Made by a program: the position numbers and the translations under genes | Notes under the pieces: generated by a model | Told to the model about the DNA's origin: nothing | Seen by the model: only the letters and a program-made list of their open reading frames with translations | The model's database searches: none | Shown: positions 1 through 11,000 of the stretch, in pieces | How the letters are laid out: the number at the start of each line of letters is the position of its first letter | Numbering within the stretch: the stretch's first letter is position 1 | Assembly (NCBI RefSeq): GCF_005239225.2 | Contig: NC_133300.1 | Location: 20,139,584-20,203,583 of the forward strand | Source of the DNA: Populus alba | Taxonomy: Eukaryota; Streptophyta; Magnoliopsida; Malpighiales; Salicaceae | DNA: 64,000 bases | Reading direction: 5' to 3'

Positions 1-1565
1 TTCCTGCAGCTGTGAAAACTGTCACGCCTTTCGCACCACTGTTTGCTGTTTTAGCTTCATCGCTGCTTGCTTGCAGGTTCATTTGGTGCTGTTTGGTTTA
101 TTATGTGAAATTGGTGCTTCTGCATTCAATTTTCTCTGATTTTTGCTCTCTGGTTTTTACTCCAGTGTGTTCTCAGAAAATGTTGTTCGTCTTAAATCCT
201 CAATGGTTGCTGCGTCATTGCCATCTGATGCCTCTCTAATTCTTCGCATTCAGTCAATATTCTCTGGTGAAATGGGAACTATAATACTTGCTGTTTTGCT
301 GTTACATTTTGCTGGCTTCTTTGTTGGGTATGATTATGAATTGCTCTTCATTTCTATCCTTGGCGATGACAATTCTTCAATGCTTGCCTTCAGCTTTGAC
401 TATCAATATGCATCTTATCTTTCGTATAATTTTTGTACCATCTCGGCTAATTATGTAAGCTAGATAAACACACTCACACATAGCCTTTGTCCAATCTTGA
501 TTGGTGCGTGGGTGGCTTATGGAAATGAGAAATATTTTTTCTTGTAAGTTTATGTGAACAGAAACTCTCTGGTATCAGAGCATTTAAATCTCAATCTATG
601 TTTTACCCAAATCAATAATATTCTCACCACTCCAATCATCTGTAACCCGCATTTGCTTGCTTAATCAACCTGTTCTATTTTGAGACAGTTGAAAAAGAAA
701 AATGAAAGTAAAAACAGTATGATGATTCTGTTGACTAAAGTACTGTCAAGATTCATGTATTTGACCACCCGTTCAATAAGCTAGAGATAACTCGGGCCTA
801 CTAGAAACAAATCTTTTTCCGTAGATGATACACTGAAGGGCACTCTGGCTCAAACCTAGGATCTTTGCCGAAAACTGGATGGATATTTCCAGGTTTAATC
901 TTTTATAGGTTAGAAAATTTTGGTGAAGGATGTTTTAGATATATAACCTTTTTGCCTCCATGTTGATTCTGTAGGACATTCAAATGTGTCTGCAGACACT
1001 GTTTTTGGTGCGTGCCTGGGAGCAATGCTAAAAAAATTATATGTAGTCAGATAATAACAAATTTTGCCAATTTTACGTTGAGATTTACAGAGCAGACAAC
1101 TTTCTGGCATTTTCTGTCCTGTAAATTTGACTCATCAAAACTTTTGGTATCTACAGGTATATATCAGCAGCAATCGCTGGGTTTAAAGAGCCGCAACGGC
1201 GGGCAATATCGATTGAGGTATGATCATGTCAATCCCTTGCTATCACCTTGAAAGCATCAGAAAAGTTGTAAATGTTTTCTTTTCGTGATTTTTCGGTGTT
1301 GATCCATAGGTGAGTATACTTAATCTTTAATCAATTTCCACCTCTTTTTTCTTTTTAATTTTCCTGGGGCAACACATCACAGGTTGGAATGCAAAATTCT
1401 TCCCTAGGTGTGGTATTAGCTGCATCACATTTCACTTCACCTATGGTTGCGTTACCCCCAGCCATGTCTGCTGTGATTATGAACATCATGGGCAGTAGTC
1501 TAGGCTTCTTCTGGAGATACATCGATCCCTCTGATTCGAAGGACAGCACACAGCCCCAAGATTGA
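1..1565 (+). CDS. BASS-family bile acid:sodium symporter-like plastid transporter, 3' end (last four exons)
   Basis: Exons read as 1-76, 166-327, 1157-1217 and 1383-1565 (stop TGA 1563-1565), all with GT-AG introns and a continuous frame. The first exon enters from outside the window. The joined frame contains FSENVVRLKSS, the hydrophobic stretch ILAVLLLHFAGFFVGY, then RRAISIEVGMQNSSLGVVLA and ALPPAMSAVIMNIMGSSLGF. The ISIEVGMQNS motif is a hallmark of the BASS (SLC10-like) family, polytopic transporters that mostly sit in the plastid envelope and carry organic acids with sodium or protons. The N-terminus and transit peptide lie outside, so I cannot say which BASS member this is. The C-terminus after the last membrane helix is short and polar. 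Exon junctions fall mid-codon twice (S at 76/166, G at 327/1157), which supports the splice model. Confidence 0.88.
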
Positions 1566-2855
1566 TGGAAGTGAAAAATGAAGCCCTCAATGATTATTCA
1601 CAGAACATTTTAATCTTGTTCTTCTGTCTTCATCAGTGTTCTTGAGAAATTTTCTGTCAAACCTCTTGGTCGTTGACCATAGGATGCAATGTGGCTCTCC
1701 CTCTCCCTAACCCTTGTCTCAGAACTTCAGGCTTGAATTCATGTTTCAGAAGAGCACTGGTCTTGAATTCATGGAGTGTGGACATGAGATCTTGATGAAT
1801 AATGGTTCATGTAAAGTTCTCAGAATTTATGTAATTCCAAATGATGCTATGGTTATAACATTTAAATTGTTTTTGTGTCAATATATTTAAGTTTTAACTA
1901 ATAAATTCTTGGCATTTATTAAAAGAGATAAAAACGTGTTTTCTTAAAAAAGATTGTGGCAAAAATATAAAAATAAATTCATATCTAAAATAATTTTAGA
2001 ATGAATTTTTTTTATTTTAAAAATAAAAAATTCAATTTTTTTTTTTTTTTCAAAACAATAACTAAGCAATACCTTCCAAAACTTTTTATGCCAGAGATTA
2101 GAATGGGTTTATAATAATAATAATAATAATTTTTTTTTTTGTGAGTGTTTAAGATTGTGATAATTTTTATTTTTTGGTGTATTTTATTTTAAAAAATATT
2201 AAATTAATTTTTTTGATGTACCTAATATTAAAAATAAGAAATATAAAAAAAATATTTTAATATGTTTTAAAATAAATAATATTTTTTATTATTTTTATTT
2301 GCTATGTTAAAAATTAAAAAAAAGAATAATATATTTTTTAATTAAAAAAAACTTAATAGATATTTTGTACTTTGAAACAAGTGCATTTTTCACTTTTACG
2401 TGAAAAACATGAAAATAAACCTGAAAACCTGACGGAAGAGAATCAATCCACGTGCACCTGTGTGTTCACGAGCGAATCAAAATCGGGATTAAGCAAAAAA
2501 AAAGAAAGAAAAAGGAAGTGGAGCCACTTTAGATCCCACAGACAATCAGCATACGGCCAAACATTATGTCAATTTGAGTATCTTTAAAAGTGAATTAATT
2601 TTAATTCAGTCCCTCTATTTTTTATAATTAATTAGTTAGATGGTTTCTTATCTCATCATTTACTTGCCTTCTTTCTTTTCTAATCTTCTATATATATATA
2701 TAAACAAATCCAAAAGGAACATAAAATCAATAAAACAATTAAGTTATAGATTGTTCTAAGAATATAAATTAAATAGATAATCTTTTAGATTAGGTCATAA
2801 TTAACTATCTAAATTAATTTACCAAAATATTTTTTTTTTATTATTGTGAGCCTAC
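1566..2855. other. 3' flank of the BASS gene, then AT-rich intergenic DNA
   Basis: About 300 bp of likely 3' UTR follows the stop (AATAAATTC around 1900). AT-rich DNA then carries a TAA/AAT microsatellite near 2112-2130 and a short TA run near 2690-2702. The 71-codon open frame at 2372-2587 has no recognisable domain or homologue and I do not call it a gene. Confidence 0.6.
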
Positions 2856-3060
2856 TTGGGAGTGTGATTATAGTTATTTTTCAAAATGTTTTTCGTGCCG
2901 AAATACATTAAAATGAAATTTTTTTTATTTGTTAAAAAATATTTTTGAGATCAGTGCATCAAAACGATTCAAAAAACATAAAAAAATTAATTTTTAGTAA
3001 AATAAATTATTTTTTTTATAAAACACGGTTTGCACCATATTCCAAACATTCTTTTAAATT
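2856..3060. repeat. AT-rich MITE-like dispersed repeat, copy 1
   Basis: This belongs to a family of about 200 bp recurring in the window (2.9, 21.3, 22.3, 24.6, 26.8, 27.9, 32.3, 32.6 kb). Members begin with a 'gtttgggattgtg'-like end, carry a core like 'gacatcagcacattaaaatg' followed by 'attcaaaaa', and end in a complementary 'gttcccaaacac'-like sequence. Here the ends are 'ttgggagtgtgattatag' and 'ccatattccaaacattc', with the core 'gatcagtgcatcaaaacg'. No protein is encoded. The family resembles non-autonomous TIR elements, but superfamily and exact ends are unclear. Confidence 0.5.
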
Positions 3061-3163
3061 TATTTGAGTTAAATATGATTTCAATGCCCCCAATATAAAC
3101 AATGATATCCCTTTTTAATAATCCTTAATTTGTTAAATAAAACTAATTTTAAAGCAACTTGAC

Positions 3164-4611
3164 CAAGGTTGTTAAAATCACGATTTTAACACGAAACGGA
3201 AAGCCGTTCACAAACTCGGATCGTAAAAACGGATCGTAAAATCGTAAAAAAATCGTAAAGAATTTTAAAATACATTAAAAAAAATTTATGTTTCAAATAA
3301 AAATTTATACATAGTTCAAGCACCTTAAAATACATACTTTAAATAAAAATCTATACATAGTTCAAGTATCTTAAAATACATGGTTCAAATAAAAATTCAT
3401 ATATAATTTAAATAATTAACAAATAATTTAAATTCATACATAAAAATTCATTAGCTAATAATCAATCCAAACATTTTATAACATTTGAGTAAACACTCAA
3501 TATAGAATTTCTATGGTTTCTAGGGCTTCCGCTTTATAGGATTGAGGCAACTCAAATTCAGAGGCCCCTTTCTGTTCTATTTTTCTTCATATGATTGCTC
3601 CATGACAAGAATTCTGCACAGAGGAGGTATAAATGGTTCTATGTAGAGGTTGGAGTTAAAAACTGAACATCCAAACAGTTGTAATTTCTCTTCACCTTCA
3701 TCTCTGACCAACTACCTGCTGTGCCATCTCCAACACAAAGACAAACACCCTTCCTTGTACCTTCCTTCAATATTACTTGTTTATTAATCCTTGAGCTATT
3801 AATCTGTTATCAAGGTTTCTGTAACAAGCAGCAGGACGTACTTGTCTCTGGCTAATTAAGAGGATAGGACTTACATAATTAAGGACTGCAGTTTCGATTG
3901 TTGATGGAGTTTTTTACTAAAACAAAGGCAGTTAAGCTCCGGAGCCACCTTGAAAAGTACTTGATCGCAGAGGACGACTTAGAAACTGCTCGTCAAACAC
4001 GACACGGCTCATCACGCAAAGCAGCCATATGGTTCGTGGAGTTAGTCGATGAAAAAAGCCATGTTATTCGACTCAAAAGCAGCTATGGCAGATACCTCAC
4101 AGCCTCTGACATGCCCTTTTTATTAGGCATGACAGGGAAGAGAGTGATCCAGACAGAGTTGTCTGGAAATAATTTTGACAACTGGAAGCTGGAGTGGGAG
4201 CCTATAAGAGACGGGTTTCGATTAAGAGAAAGAGATTAAGAGACTGAGGATTTCGATTTTAGGGATTTCGATTTTTTGGCTGAGAGAAAGGGATTTTTTT
4301 CGATTTCGAATCTGAAGAAAAGAGAGAAGACTGATTGTTTCGGTGAAATGTGAATTGATTGTGATCTGGTAGAGCCAATAGGCAGGCGACACCTGGCAGC
4401 TGAATTGCATTTATATTTCTTGCGGGCAAACTCGTTCAATCGGGTGTAAAATCGCGATTTCACGCGATTTCACCCGATTTTAACGATTTTAACTGTTTAA
4501 AATCCGATTTTACCTGATTCCGAGTTTTATGAACGATTTAACACGTAAACCCTATATTGACTCGTAAAAACGTACGCTTTTACGAGTTGAATCGCGATTT
4601 TAACAACCATG
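3164..4611. mobile_element. hAT-like non-autonomous DNA transposon carrying a DUF569 gene piece
   Basis: The left end reads caaggttgttaaaatcacg and the right end, read on the other strand, catggttgttaaaatcgcg. They form inverted termini of about 22 bp with two mismatches. The element is flanked by an identical 8 bp direct repeat AACTTGAC (3156-3163 and 4612-4619), as expected of hAT insertions. Many copies of CGTAAAA/TTTTACG and CGATTTTAAC crowd both subterminal regions (3180-3260 and 4440-4600), another hAT habit. No transposase frame is present. The interior carries host-gene sequence (DUF569, see 3898-4239), so this is a gene-capturing element like a Pack-type transposon. The repeat match can be extended to 10 bp by counting terminal bases differently, so a Mutator-like origin is possible. 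Confidence 0.7.
3898..4239 (+). pseudogene. Captured 5' fragment of a DUF569 (fascin-like/actin-crosslinking fold) gene
   Basis: The frame opens with MEFFTKTKAVKLRSHLEKYL, followed by DDLETARQTRHGSSRKA and SYGRYLTASDMPFLLGMTGK. This is the typical start of plant DUF569 proteins, whose beta-trefoil domains resemble fascin and whose cellular role is poorly known. The resemblance runs to about residue 107 (LEWEPIRDGF) and then breaks into RLRERD and a stop. Full family members are much longer, so this is a truncated copy. It lies wholly inside the hAT-like element, with about 400 bp of non-repetitive DNA upstream that could be the captured promoter and 5' UTR. It may be transcribed, but a functional protein is unlikely. 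A family member usually starts at the second Met of this frame (3904). Confidence 0.75.
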
Positions 4612-4819
4612 AACTTGACCACCCTTTTTAAATGTTTTTTTAATGTATTAAAATAATTTTTTTATTTTTATTAATATAAATACATTAAAACAATTTAAAA
4701 ATATAAAAATAATTAATTTAAAATTGAAAAAACAATTAAGAATTTTCAAAAAACATGGTTAATACCAAATAGAATTTAAGAAGTTATAAATTATAATGCT
4801 AATGGATAATTATCTCTTC

Positions 4820-4826
4820 TATAAAA
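4820..4826 (+). promoter_or_regulatory. Candidate TATA box of the POLLUX gene
   Basis: TATAAAA lies about 200 bp upstream of the POLLUX start codon. It is followed by a purine-rich then pyrimidine-rich leader with no upstream ATG in a good context. The stretch from the hAT element end (4612) to the start codon holds AT-rich DNA and this presumed promoter and leader, and nothing else I can name. Transcription start is inferred only. Confidence 0.45.
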
Positions 4827-5022
4827 TGAAGAGGGAGAAGAAGAAGGAAAAAGCTTTTCGATAGGCAAGATGTAATAAACTTCTAGAAGAACAAGAAAGA
4901 TGAATCTCTTAGCTCCGAACCTCGTAACTCTCAACTCTAAAAACCTTAACTCCCTTTAACTCCTTAGATCTCACTGCTCTCCTTCTCACTTCTTAGCTTC
5001 GAGGAAAGCTTTCAAGAAATCA

Positions 5023-8000
5023 ATGGCAGACATAAAGAAGGACTCCGTCTCACCACCGCCACAACCACCACCGCCAGTGCCACCAACAAGAAATGACGAC
5101 GTCGACTCCAGGAAGGCATCAGAAAGGCCGCTTCTCAAGAAGACAAAGACCACTTCTTCCTCCATACCAGATGACACTCACTTCCCTGGCCCGCTATTTC
5201 CCGCTGTTCGCAGAACTGCTCCTCCACCACTAACACCTTCCACCCACCACCACCTCCGCCCTCCACTGTCCGATCTCCGTCTCTCCACAAACAGCAACAA
5301 CCACACCACTGTTAATGCTACTAATAGTAGCATCGATATTAGTAGTAGTAGTAACAATTCCAGCTTCTCGGTTGATAGGGACTGGATGTACCCATCTTTT
5401 CTTGGGCCACACGTGGCTAGGAGTCGAGTCACGGTGAAGGGACGCCGTGGTAATAATAAGGTGGCGGCGGAGGTGGAGGAGAAGGAGAAGCACAGCACTG
5501 GGGCGACGCCCTCTTCTATTACTACTAGTACCGATGCTAGTGCTGCTAATAAGGGGAAAGTGAAAGAGGAGAAGTTATTGAAGGTAGATGATGATATTAA
5601 AGAAGTGAAAACGGCTGCTGCCACTCAAGTTTTGGTGACTCGTTCTGGTGTCAGCAGAAGTCGGGGATTCAAATCTTCTTCAATCTTTTTCTTGGTAAAA
5701 ACAACTGCACTTTTCTTTGTATTTGTCTTTTAAAAGTAGTAGTAATAGTTAAGGTTTCCTGAAACCTGAAAAGGAAGAAAGTGGAAATCTTTTCTTACAT
5801 TATTGTACAGTTTTTTCAGGCAATTAAAAAGCTAGAGCACTTGTTTTTCCACTTCATTTCTATTTTTGGGTCAAGTATAGAAGCAGTTTCTTAATGGATT
5901 TAGTTTGCTTTGTTTTGTTATAGCATTACTGATGATTTCGTTGCTAATCTTCAATTGCAGCTTAATTTCACTTGTATAGTATTTATGTCCTTTTCGATTT
6001 ACTTGAGCAATAAAGTCGCGAAACTAGAGGTATGTTTTATATACATCTTTTGGCAGGTTCAATTGTTGGTTCTTTCTGTTGAAATCTATTGATGTCTTGA
6101 ACAATTTGGAACATTCTTACTCAGTTGATGAAATGAGAAAGAAAAGAAAAGGCGAAAATCGAGAAGACCTAAGTATTCTTAATCTCAAAAGGGGATGGTT
6201 TAGAAAATGGCAAAAAAGTACACAAATTCTTGTTAAATGTTGATGGCGACTGAAAATAGGTTTATTTGATTTCTGCTCATCTGTTCATGAATATGGCTCT
6301 TTTACTTGCAGGAAGAGAATATTAACCTCCGTAAAGCGTGTAGTAATAAAGGCGGTGGTGGTAGTGACGGCATTGAAGTTTTGCAGCCTGAAGATTATAG
6401 TTCATTTTATCTTGGAAATGCTGACAGCAGAACTGTTGCTTTGTATACTGTGATGTTCACACTCGTCATACCTTTTTTGTTGTATAAATATCTTGATTAT
6501 ATTCCCCAAATAAAGACTCTCTCAAAAAGAACAATGAATAACAAGGAGGAGGCTCCCCTGAAGAAGAGAATTGCATATATGGTGGATGTTTGCTTCTCTG
6601 TTTATCCCTATGCAAAGCTACTTGCACTGCTTTTTGCGACCATCTTTCTCATAGGATTTGGTGGGTTAGCGCTGTATGCTGTCAGTGATGGTAGCTTGGC
6701 AGAAGCTCTTTGGCTTTCATGGACATTTGTAGCTGATTCAGGAAATCATGCTGATAGAGTTGGCACTGGGCCAAGAATTGTTTCTGTCTCTATAAGTTCA
6801 GGAGGCATGCTGATATTTGCTATGATGCTTGGACTTGTCTCCGATGCTATCTCAGAAAAGGTAGATTCGCTGCGGAAAGGAAAGAGCGAAGTAATCGAAA
6901 AGAACCATATACTAATTCTTGGATGGAGTGACAAATTGGTAATTCATACTAGTTACTTTGAACTATCATTCACGTTTCCTTTGCATTTTCATTTTTGTTA
7001 ACTAGTGTAATGTTTGTATAAATTAGGAGCTTGTCAAAAGCAAATACTCAGCTGTCCAAGGAACAAAAAATGGTTTTTTATGTTTTTTTCAATAGGAACT
7101 AAACGTGGGTTTTTTTTTTTTTTTTTTTTAGAGGAAGGAATTACACATGGTTCAGGTTGATCAAGTTAGTACAATAGAATAGGACTGTCATGTTCCTTTT
7201 TCTCTATAAAAATCTTGTCTCTTGAAAACCAATTTGGCTGTAATTTAATTAAGTGCTTGATAAGATGTTAAGAGAAGTTTCTATATAAAAATTTCTTGGC
7301 TCTTAAAAACCAATTTGGCCATGTAAATCTTGTGGTGACAGAGTAAATGCATTTTAGAATCAAGGTGTTCTTTGAACTCTTCTTTTACTGGTATGAGAGT
7401 TTGAGCATGTAAATCGTATGATGACAGTGCAAACTCTTTTTAGGATTAAGACAAGGTGTTAAAGATGATGTTTTGGTTGTAGGGCTCACTTTTGAAGCAG
7501 CTAGCAATAGCAAACAAGAGCATTGGTGGCGGTGTTATAGTTGTACTAGCAGAGAGAGACAAGGAAGAAATGGAGATGGATATAGCGAAGCTCGAATTTG
7601 ACTTCATGGGCACTTCTGTTATATGCAGAAGTGGTAGTCCTCTTATCCTGGCTGACTTAAAGAAAGTATGTTCGAGTATTTTTTGCTATTTTTTTCCAAT
7701 TTGTAGTTTTTTGGTCTGGATTGATTTTTGTGTTTTCATATTCATAGGTTTCAGTATCAAAGGCACGTGCTATTATTGTATTAGCATCTGATGAGAATGC
7801 TGATCAGGTTCTTTTCTTTCTCAGTGTTGCTATCCAACTTCATAACTTGTGTGGTTCTTCTCTGCAAAAATTACAAAAATTTCTGTATTTTTGTTACCAG
7901 AGTGATGCACGTGCCTTAAGGGTTGTTCTCAGTCTAACAGGAGTTAAAGAGGGTTTGAGGGGTCATGTGGTTGTGGAGATGAGTGACCTTGACAATGAAC

Positions 8001-11000
8001 CTCTAGTGAAGCTTGTTGGAGGGGAACTCATTGAAACAGTTGTTGCACATGACGTTATTGGACGCTTGATGATTCAGTGTGCTTTGCAACCTGGCCTTGC
8101 ACAGGTTTACTCAGATGAGCCTTCACTACCCTTTTAAGAAAAGGGATTTATTTTCTTTTCTAAGAAATTTTTATTTTATTATTTTTTTATATATAAAAAG
8201 CAAGAGTTTTATTAAAGAAGAATTAGCAAAAAGGTTAGAAGCCAGCCAAAATCTCAACATCATACCAAAGGCTCCAAAATCCCTGAAACAAAACAAGTGA
8301 AAACACTAGTAAAGAATTTCAACACCCAGGCTAAGCGAACTAACACACAAAATTCTAATCAAAATGAAACTGTCTGCAGAAACTGAAATTCAGAAAGCAA
8401 CCAGAATCAAGCCATTACCAGACAAAAAGGAAACAGATATGGAAACTAGCCACCAACCAAGAACAGCAATGAGGAAAGTCCACGATAAACAATCTAAAAA
8501 AGAGAACAGAAGACAAAGAACAATATCTTCCCTTTTAGAGGACCAGCTGATAGAGTTGCAAGGAGCCTTAGAATTCTCCAGCTCGGCAAAAGACCCCTAA
8601 GAAAAAGAAGTAGAAAAACCTTTAGAGATTCGAAACCACCCTAACCCCAAACAAAACAGCACAAAACTTACTGCATCATGGATGAGAATGAGCATGTTTT
8701 TGGTATTTTGAGAAAAAGGAGAATAGGACATAAAAAAATTATGGTGTTTGAATTTCATGGGACTGCTGAAAAAAAATTACTGTTTTGTTTTTTGTGACAG
8801 TATCTTCAGTTTTGTTATCTTGTCATGCATGTGCCATGCTCTTTTAAATATCTATGCAATTCTAACTTTTCAGTTAGTATTGTCTGTTTCAACAATTTAG
8901 AGCAATTTTTTCCTTTGGGCAGATCTGGGAAGATATACTGGGGTTTGAGAATGCAGAGTTTTACATCAAAAGGTGGCCTCAATTGGATGGTCTGCTTTTT
9001 CAAGATGTGCTCATTTCGTTTCCTGAAGCAATTCCCTGTGGAGTTAAGGTTGCAGCTGAAGGTGGAAAGATAAAATTAAATCCTGATGATAACTATGCTC
9101 TAAAAGAAGGAGATGAAATCCTTGTTATAGCCGAGGATGATGACACCTACGCTCCAGGTCCTCTTCCAGAGGTTATCCTTCTTTTCAAACTTGATGGAGC
9201 AGATAGTTGGATACTTGTTGATGATTTTCAACTTTGGAAGTTACTAAATTAAGCTTTTATCGATTCCTTCGATTTTCTGGCTAAGATTTCATATCCAGCT
9301 GAAAAAGAAAAGAACAGACACCACAATAATTTTGTATCATTTATATGGACAAGTTCATCACATCTGCCTGTCAATTTCTTTTCCACTTGTTAAACAGAAA
9401 AAACACTTGATACATTCCTAGTGAAAAAAAAGTATTTAAGATGTATTTTCTCATCTTACATGCCATATCTGTTTCCAGGTACGTCGAAGTTCTTGTCCAA
9501 AAACAATGGATCCTCCAAAATATCCAGAGAAGATACTGTTCTGTGGCTGGCGACGTGACATTGATGACATGATAATGGTATAATGCAGTCCACACACACA
9601 CTATCCTTTCCCTCTTGCATTGAGGGGGGTTGAATTGGAGTTACTGACTAATAAACAAAAGGAAAATTAATTACGGAGCTCCAACTTAATTTATGTTTTC
9701 TCAGGTTCTGGAAGCTTTACTTGCTCCAGGTTCGGAACTGTGGATGTTCAATGAGGTCCCAGAAAAGGAGAGAGAAAAGAAGCTTACTGATGGTGGACTT
9801 GATATTCATGGATTAGAGAACATAACACTTGTCCATCGCGAGGGAAACGCTGTCATCAAACGACATTTGGAGAATCTTCCTCTTGAGACTTTTGATTCTG
9901 TAAGTTGCATTACCTTATTTGCTGTCTCTCTCAGTCTCACGGTGATTTCGAAGTTTACTGCGTGTGGATCTTAAATAAGGGTAGGTTTTACAAGTGCTTG
10001 TTCAAAGTAGTAAAATGTCTATAATTCATGTAGATATTGAACCCAAAAGCTGAAACTATTAACTGGAGAGGCCAATGTGTATGCAATGCTATAACAGGCT
10101 GTGATAGTTATAATATCTCCGGATTAAGAAATGTGGGATTATTCATCATCCATCTAATGTTCAAGGCTAACAGAACACAATATTTATCGCCTAAAATTAG
10201 CGGTTGAGATTTTCTGACACCTTATTAACCATACAAAGACTTCATTTTATTTATTTTTGTTTGAGAGATTGTATTTACTCTCCTTACTTGATCAATATGG
10301 GATGACACCACAACTATATTTGGCTACTTGTTCACATGTTAAATTTTCTTGTTATCTTACATGTATGACGGGCACAAAAACCTTTTTAACTTTATTCCAC
10401 AAACTCAATTCCACTACTGATCACTAACTCTAAACGGACAGATATTAATTCTTGCAGATGAGTCATTGGAAGATTCCATTGTGCATTCTGACTCCAGATC
10501 TCTTGCTACCCTTCTCCTTATTCGAGATATACAGGTAACTGCTATTGCTGCTTCCTTCCAATATTTCTGATTAAACCCAATATTTTGAGTGCCTCCCCAG
10601 CTCTCATCTCTTTTTCCTAGTAATTTGTATTCACCCATGCCTTTAAAGACAGCCATGGTTCTGCTAGTAGGTCCCTGTTTTCCATCTCTCAAGGTCAATG
10701 CATCAGTATATATGAAACATTTTGGATCCCTTGAACATAGTTTTATTCAGAAATAACTAGAATAGTTCTTCCATAGCAATTAGTGCAGGTTTAATTTGAA
10801 CTTGAGTGAAATGGTTTGGCAAATTTATATGGAACTTCTGCTTGTGGAAAATTTTGAGTTCCATGGTGTAGTTGTTACAGTTGATGCCACGTAGCGGAAC
10901 GAGTAATGTTTGAGTGAAGTAGAAGCCACACTATCCCAAATTCCTTTCTTCTTTACTCTTCGCCTGGTTCAAAGCATATCCTGTTATTCCTTTTCTTTTT

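Noticed and set aside
3156..4621. Mutator-like element with a 9-10 bp target duplication
   Set aside because: The termini align best as CA[A/T]GGTTGTT with an 8 bp duplication, and the subterminal repeats fit hAT. Not excluded, only less likely.
5178..5624. Long antisense open frame in POLLUX exon 1
   Set aside because: It mirrors the low-complexity coding exon, and its Leu/Ser runs are only the complement of Asn/Ser codons. The sense frame is joined to a known family by splicing.
8364..8600. 78-codon frame in POLLUX intron 6
   Set aside because: It lies within a transposon 3'-end-like block, is Lys/Gln-rich chance sequence, and is not joined by splice sites.
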